64,000 nt of DNA from Amphiura filiformis (lineage: Eukaryota > Echinodermata > Ophiuroidea > Amphilepidida > Amphiuridae): assembly GCF_039555335.1 (NCBI RefSeq), contig NC_092646.1, positions 18,996,029-19,060,028 of the forward strand. The letters are read 5' to 3'. Positions 57,201 through 64,000 of the stretch are shown here, in pieces. Below the pieces are notes generated by a model. That model did not search any database and was not told where the DNA came from. It saw only the letters and a program-made list of their open reading frames with translations. The first letter of the stretch is position 1. The number at the start of each line of letters is the position of its first letter. Both the position numbers and the translations under genes were made by a program.

Positions 57201-60200
57201 TGCATGTTTTCCTCGCCTCCCCAATTTTAATAGGGCTCGCATTTCCATTGTTTAGTGCATGTGTGCCAACTATTAATTTCCAGGTTGTCCGAATCAATTC
57301 CAAAAATATGCATCTAATTTCATATTTTGGCTTGTAAAATAAAAACCGTTAAAGGTATGGCCACCAAATTTTCAGGAAATAATTCTCACATTCATATCAA
57401 TATATGAAATTAATATCAACAAAAAATATTGTGAAATAAGGTATAAGTCAAACGAATATTATATAATTGCCGATTATTTTCGAAGTTTAAAGCTATGATA
57501 ACTCGTCCAAAATATGCATCTAACTTCATATTTTGGTTTATACACTACAAACCATAAAAGGTATGAGCACCAAATTTTCAGGGAGTAATCCTCACATTCA
57601 TATCAATATGAAAAGTTCATATTGATAAAAATATTAATGAAATAAGGAATAAGTCAAAAGAATATTATATGATTGCCGATTATTTTCGTAGTTTAAAGCT
57701 ATGATAATTCTTCCAAAAATGCATCTAATTTCATATTTTGGCTTATAAAATATAAAGCATTAAGCATATGGCCACCAAATGTTCATGGATTAATCCCCAT
57801 ATTCGTTTCAATATAAAAAAATTAAAATTAATCAAAAATATTACCGATAATCAATTATTATCGATTATCGATAATCAATAAATCCTTTTTAATATTCAAT
57901 GTTTAAAATGTATAGGCCTACGCAACCAACAAAACTGTATATCTGCAGTAATTTGAAAATATGACTTTCTCCTAAGTGCTATAAAAGCATCATTTTTTAC
58001 CATTTATATGCACATCATATCTCATGCAACCTGAAGGAACGAAACTTGTTTCCGGTTTGGATTGTAACACCTTAAAATTCACATTTTTCGTAAAAACGGT
58101 TCAAATATTTTTTCTGAATTGAAAAATCTCTCATGGTATATAATGGCCATATTAGGCATTGTGATTGGCAATTTCAAACTTTTTTAGTTCAAGCATCATG
58201 GCCGTGGACACGTGATGCTCTGTTTTGAAAGCCATCCGAGTTTCCATTTTGACAAACAACTTGGTGCCGCAATTATGGTGATATTTGTACAGTGCCGTAA
58301 AATAAAGGTAGAAATACAGAAAAAAAAGAAGGACGGACATTGGCAAAAATTAATAGAATGATGAATATAATATGATGAAGGATATTGTAAAATAATAACA
58401 AAAAAAGAAAAGAAAAAGAAATCTAAATATATTCAGGGGCTCGAACCCGTGTTCCAATGCGCCTGTGGCAGATGCCGTATCCATTGAACCACAGAGCTGT
58501 GTAACTTCAACAGGCTTAAACTATAATATAATGATATTCAAGATGCATGTATATAAATATACGCTCTACATACGGTATATACAGTCCAAAAATTACTTTT
58601 TACGGCATTTGTTTCATTAACTGAATATTTATCATATAGCAGGTGTTGGCTGACATTGTGCTCCACATTTATTTCAGTTTTGGGCCGAAATGGTAAAAAA
58701 AAAAGTAACTTTGGGACAAAAACGAACGTATGTACAGTCGTTTTTATAACATAAAAAAAGAAATAGCATTATATTAAAATTCTTTACTCTTTAAAGACGT
58801 GTATACCGTCCGATTTTGTCCCGTGAGCGCAATTGATACGGACAAAACTGTGGCGCAACTGATCAGGCGCAGTGGCACACGGTTCGAGCCCTGAATGTAT
58901 TTAGATTTCTTTTTTCATTTTTTTTCATTTTACAATATTCTTCATCATATTATATTTGTCATAAGCCAATGTCCGTCTTTTTTCTGTATGTCTACCTATA
59001 TTTTACGGCAGTGTACAAATATCATCGTAATTTCCGCACTGATGATGTTTTTATATAAACATACATAAAATTGCCCTATCTATGATACGGGTGCAATTAC
59101 ATTAATTTGATGTAATAATAGCTGATTGAAAATTGCTCATTCAGTTCTTTTTATTTATCATTTGAATTAGAAGCAATTCGATGTAATACTGCATTTAAAA
59201 ATCATTCTTTCTTTTTTTGTCAGTTTTCGCGTAATTCAGACCCAAGCCAAGACGCAAAACCACGCATTAGCGATGTTTTTAATGACCACTCCCTAAAGAA
59301 ACAAATACATTTTTTCAATTTTTTTATTTATCGTAAAGCCCTATCACTTATATGTTTTTGTGTGAAATATGAAGATAATTCAACATTCCGTTGCAAAGTT
59401 ATTGAGTAAAACGGAAAACAGATGCAATATTTAGGATTTGACTCGGACAACCCAGGAAAAAAGGTTGGCACAGTTTGCCTGTCTTTTGGTATATCTCTGC
59501 CCCCGCTCCCCCAATTCAATGTTGGACCAAGCCATGTTGTCAACAGGTCCATGAGACCCTCCAACATTGAATGATGGGGAGTGGGGAAGAATGAATATAG
59601 GGGAGTCTGTACAACACATATATTGTATGCATGTTTTCCTCGCCTCCCCAATTTTAATAGGGCTCGCATTTCCATTGTTTAGTGCATGTGTGCCAACTAT
59701 TAATTTCCCATGTTGTCCGAATCAATTCCAAAAATATGCATCTAATTTCATATTTTGGCTTGTAAAATAAAAACCGTTAAAGGTATGGCCACCAAATTTT
59801 CAGGAAATAATCCTCACATTCATATCAATATATGAAATTAATATCAACAAAAAATATTGTGAAATAAGGTATAAGTCAAACGAATATTATATAATTGCCG
59901 ATTATTTTCGAAGTTTAAAGCTATGATAACTCGTCCAAAATATGCATCTAACTTCATATTTTGGTTTATAAACTAAAAACCATAAAAGGTATGAGCACCA
60001 AATTTTCAGGGAGTAATCCTCACATTCATATCAATATGAAAAGTTCATATTGATAAAAAATATTGTGAAATAAGGAATAAGTCAAAAGAATATTATATGA
60101 TTGCCGATTATTTTCGTAGTTTAAAGCTATGATAATTCTTCCAAAAATGCATCTAATTTCATATTTTGGCTTATAAAATATAAAGCATTAAGCATATGGC

Positions 60201-62264
60201 CACCAAATGTTCATGGATTAATCCCCATATTCGTTTCAATATGCAAAAATTAAAATTAATCAAAAATATTACCGATAATCAATTATTATCGATTATCGAT
60301 AATCAATAAATCCTTTTTTAATATTCAATGTTTAAAAATGTATAGGCCTACGCAACCAACAAAACTGTATATCTGCAGTAATTTGAAAATATGACTTTCT
60401 CCTAAGTGCTATAAAGCATCATTTTTTTACCATTTATATGCACATCATATCTCATGCAACCTGAAGGAACGAAACTTGTTTCCGGTTTGGATTATAACAC
60501 CTTAAAATTCACATTTTTCGTAAAAACGGTTCAAATATTTTTTCTGAATTGAAAAATCTCTCATGGTATATAATGGCCATATTAGGCATTGTGATTGGCA
60601 ATTTCAAACTTTTTTAGTTCAAGCATCATGGCCGTGGACACGTGATGCTCTGTTTTGAAAGCCATCCGAGTTTCCATTTTGACAAACAACTTGGTGCCGC
60701 AATTATGGTGATATTTGTACAGTGCCGTAAAATAAAGGTAGAAATACAGAAAAAAAGAAGGACGGACATTGGCAAAAATTAATAGAATGATGAATATAAT
60801 ATGATGAAGGATATTGTAAAATAATAACAAAAAAGAAAAGAAAAAGAAATCTAAATATATTCAAGGGCTCGAACCCGTGTTCCAATGCGCCTGTGGCAGA
60901 TGCCGTATCCATTGAACCACAGAGCTGTGTAACTTCAACAGGCTTAAACTATAATATAATGATATTCAAGATGCATGTATATAAATATACGCTCTACATA
61001 CGGTATACAGTCCAAAAAATTACTTTTTTACGGCATTTGTTTCATTAACTGAATATTTATCATATAGCAGGTGTTGGCTGACATTGTGCTCCACATTTAT
61101 TTCAGTTTTGGGCCGGGGTAAAATGACTTTGGGACAAAAAACGAACGATGTACACGTTTGTATAAATAAAAAAGAAAGTAATATTATATTAAAATTCTTT
61201 ACTCTTTAAAGACGTGTATACCGTCCGATTTTGTCCCGTAGTCATTTATCCCGGACAAAAACTGAACTAAATGTGAAGCACAATGTCAATCTTGAATATT
61301 CAGCAAATGCCGTATATTATAGTTTATATTTAAGCATACATCTTGAATAGTTATATATCTTTAAGCCTGTTGAAGTTACACATCTCTGTGGCGCAATTGA
61401 TACGGCATCTGCCTCAGGCGCAGTGGCACACGGGTTCGAGCCCCTGAATGTATTTAGATTTCTTTTTCATTTTTATTTTACAATATTCTTCATCATATTA
61501 TATTTGTCATAAGCCAATGTCCGTCTTTTTTCTGTATGTCTACCTATATTTTACGGCAGTGTACAAATATCATCGTAATTTCCGCACTGATGATGTTTTT
61601 ATATAAACATACATAAAATTGCCCTATCTATGATACGGGTGCAATTACATTAATTTGATGTAATAATAGCTGATTGAAAATTGCTCATTCAGTTCTTTTT
61701 ATTTATCATTTGAATTAGAAGCAATTCGATGTAATACTGCATTTAAAAATCATTCTTTCTTTTTTTTTCAGTTTTCGCGTAATTCAGACCCAAGCCAAGA
61801 CGCAAAACCACGCATTAGCGATGTTTTTAATGACCACTCCCTAAAGAAACAAATACATTTTTTCAATTTTTTTATTTATCGTAAAGCCCTATCACTTATA
61901 TGTTTTTGTGTGAAATATGAAGATAATTCAACATTCCGTTGCAAAGTTATTGAGTAAAACGGAAAACAGATGCAATATTTAGGATTTGACTCGGACAACC
62001 CAGGAAAAAAGGTTGGCACAGTTTGCCTGTCTTTTGGTATATCTCTGCCCCGCTCCCCCAATTCAATGTTGGACCAAGCCATGTTGTCAACAGGTCCATG
62101 AGACCCTCCAACATTGAATGATGGGGAGTGGGGAAGATGAATATAGGGGAGTCTGTACAACACATATATTGTATGCATGTTTTCCTCGCCTCCCCAATTT
62201 TAATAGGGCTCGCATTTCCATTGTTTAGTGCATGTGTGCCAACTATTAATTTCCCGGGTTGTAG

Positions 62265-64000
62265 CATATTTTGGCAATTATTGAGTATGTGCAGTAAGGT
62301 ACCTTTACCCTTACAGAGGGGACATGTGTCAAAAAGTCTTTTGCCCCAGCGTTTTAAATTTGTAAAGGAAGGCAGGGTATCTATGGAGGCGTTAATAGCG
62401 AATTTTAACACACCTTTGGGTAAAGAATATATCAACGATTTCCAGGTTAAATCGGTTTCACATTTTTCCAACAGCTTAGGGATATCCCCCTGGCTCAAGC
62501 GGGGCTCAACAACAGATTTCCAATAGTTATCAGTTTCAACCTTCAGATTTTGTTTAACCTGAGGTTTAATTTTCCCCATATGGTATTTTCGGGGTTACTG
62601 ATAGCCAGGGAATGGATGTTTTCGCATTCTTTAGTGATGGAAATTTTACGAATCCAGGAAGATTCACGTTGGAGCTTAAGGTCCAGAGCCAGGTTTGTTA
62701 TTTGATCAGCTTTGCATCTTGATCTACTGTATGAGGCACAATGAGCTTGGCGATATACATCCGAAATGCGTGGGATATGAAGACCTCGTGACATGTGCAA
62801 CAAGGCTGTATTAGCACCATGTTTTGGAATCTCAATGATGGAAGGCAGTAACGGATGTATATGGCCAATTTGTACTCATTGCGAATCAAAGATGAATCTA
62901 TGTTGGTTAATTTACCGTTAAGTTTAGAGACAATATATTCATAAATTTCTTTTTCTTTTCCATAAAACGTAACCAGCGACCCAAGGAACCGTTGAGGATC
63001 ATCATTGACAGATTTCACAAGATTATCACCAATATAAAAATCAACCAAAGTTGGTTTACCACCACACAGAGAGAGAGAGAGAGAGAGAAAACGGCATTTG
63101 GAGGGTTTCAGAGTAAGCCCCATGCTGGTTGCTCTCCTATGGAGTTCATTGATTATTTTTTGGTGCTGAATCTTGTTGTTGGTGATTAAATTAAAATCGT
63201 CAGCATAAAGGGTAGTGATGATTTTGGTTTCATCTAAACTGAACCCACTTTTTCCACGAATGCCCTCAAGATATTCGAGAAGAGGATTGAAACACATAAG
63301 AAAGATTACAGGAGACAATGGATCTCCCTGAAATGTCCCCTTTTTGAATTCAAATGGTTTAGAGGTCCAGTCAGGCCCCCGTATGTGACCGTTAAGCCGA
63401 GAATAGAGGTTGGAAACATAACTTGTAACGTTTTCGGGAAGCTGGCAACGTTCCATAGAATGGGATATAAGATTATGGCTGACACTCCGAAAAGCGTCAG
63501 CCAAATCAAAGAAGGTAACATGAATAGTTTTCTTGCGATCTTTGGCATACGATATAGCTTCCTGTAACACTTGATTATGTTCGATGCATCCATTAACCCC
63601 TTTCAGGAAAGCTTTTTGGATTGCAGGATCAATAAACATATTTGTAGTGAGATAATAGCCTAGTCTTTTAGCAATTACTTGATGAAATACTTTTGATATA
63701 CAGGATGTGAGTGATATCATCCGAAAATTTTCAGGTTTTCCAGTGTCGCCGGATTTATGAATTAATACGACCTTAGACTGAGACCATGACTCCGGAGGAA
63801 GAGGATCAACCAGAACCAGTTTGGTGAATATGGTGGCCATTATTAAAGTGATGAGTTGGTGGAAGGTGCTTAAGCATACCATACATAAGCCCATCTTCAC
63901 CTGGAGCAGAGGTTGCTTTCTTCGTTCGGAGTATGTCTCTTATATTCTTAGGTTTGATAACCGACATATTAAATTCAACATACGAGTCTTCCTTGACAGG
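62265..64000 (-). pseudogene. LINE 5' part: reverse transcriptase and CCHC knuckle (RLE-type), runs off the window
   Basis: Minus-strand reading from the window end: KATSAPGEDGL (RT motif 0 region), VVLIHKSGDTGKPENFRMIS, FFDLADAFRSV (motif A), GTFQGDPLSPV (motif B), LYADDFNLIT (motif C, intact DD), GLTLKPSKC, RFLGSLV, then IPRISDVYRQAHCASYSR and the zinc knuckle CPLCKGKGTLLHILNNC (CX2CX7HX4C). The knuckle stands just before the array. With the endonuclease half at 51.3-52.0 kb this gives the domain order of the R2/R4/NeSL/Hero group, with no apurinic endonuclease seen in the window. Frameshifts occur near 63,870, 62,850 and 62,570. A (GA)n tract (63,067-63,088) sits in the RT. The copy is therefore inactive as assembled. 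Confidence 0.8.

Larger units (their letters stand above)
52004..62264. mobile_element. 10.3-kb composite array A(BA)x4 inserted in the LINE
   Basis: Five copies of a ~260-bp block A (starting 52,011, 54,617, 57,022, 59,452 and 62,000) alternate with four copies of a ~2.1-2.3-kb block B. Periods are 2,606, 2,405, 2,430 and 2,548 bp. Block A begins CCAGGAAAAAAGGTTGGCACA and ends with the inverted form TGTGCCAACTATTAATTTCC. The array both starts and ends exactly with A, and the outer sequence is ACAACCC / GGGTTGT on both sides, against the two halves of one LINE. Copies are nearly identical apart from homopolymer indels and the palindrome centres. No transposase or RT is encoded, so any movement was in trans or by recombination. 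Confidence 0.8.

Noticed and set aside
53144..60830. Repeated minus-strand ORFs (FFLYFYLYFTALYKYHHNCG)
   Set aside because: AT-rich palindrome arm read as protein; frame and length vary between copies.
53997..61445. Eight tRNA-Leu-like genes in the array
   Set aside because: The anticodon arm is plausible, but acceptor stems are absent in all copies, and half of them are mirror images within palindromes.
51804..62178. ORFs of ~100 codons containing NICVVQTPPY and TWLGPTLNW, repeated in each array unit
   Set aside because: They follow block A, switch frame between copies through 1-bp indels, and coincide with its inverted repeats. No conserved protein is recognised.

Overview
This is an AT-rich, repeat-dense eukaryotic (metazoan) window, most likely from a marine invertebrate deuterostome, possibly an echinoderm. 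The evidence is GT-AG introns, a GRL101/LGR-type leucine-rich-repeat GPCR, an SLC15 (PHT-type) transporter, frequent AGGCCTAT-like words, metazoan histone mRNA 3' stem-loops, and a mixture of Penelope, mariner, hAT and piggyBac-like elements, tRNA-derived SINEs and an RLE-type LINE. The species cannot be fixed from the sequence alone. Only two host protein genes are convincing.

Layout: (1) 237-2642, minus strand: an intronless LRR-GPCR. (2) 2.7-14 kb: non-coding flank with a tRNA-derived SINE, an ACGT-dense patch, a 655-bp hairpin element with TTAA target sites, a mariner relic with a nested MITE, and the first copies of a long dispersed repeat called R1 here. (3) 14,030-24,098, plus strand: a complete eight-exon SLC15A3/A4-like proton-coupled oligopeptide/histidine transporter. 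All exon phases join to a 588-codon CDS. Its introns carry three copies of one hairpin MITE, a telomere-like tract, an (ATTC)n microsatellite, a 597-bp TIR element, and a tandem array of about 89-bp units that each carry a histone-type 3' stem-loop on the minus strand. (4) 24.2-34.5 kb: R1 copies, a duplicated block, and MITEs with readable target-site duplications, including MULE-like 9 bp and hAT 8 bp. (5) 34.5-38.7 kb: a rearranged Penelope-like element (RT plus GIY-YIG endonuclease) with an inverted copy of its own 3' end, abutting a roughly 42-copy, 61/60-bp satellite. (6) 38.7-51.3 kb: more R1, a hAT MITE, SINEs, hairpins, and an old direct duplication of about 1.9 kb. (7) 51.3-64 kb: a minus-strand RLE-type LINE split between its CCHC knuckle and its restriction-like endonuclease by a 10.3-kb array. 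The array has the form A-B-A-B-A-B-A-B-A, where A is about 260 bp with inverted termini and B is about 2.1-2.3 kb and holds a large palindrome with divergent tRNA-like heads.

The most unusual objects are the composite array inside the LINE, the intronic antisense histone stem-loop array, and the Penelope/satellite junction. Repeated small homopolymer indels and frameshifts suggest that part of the decay in the elements could be residual long-read error. The two host CDSs are clean.
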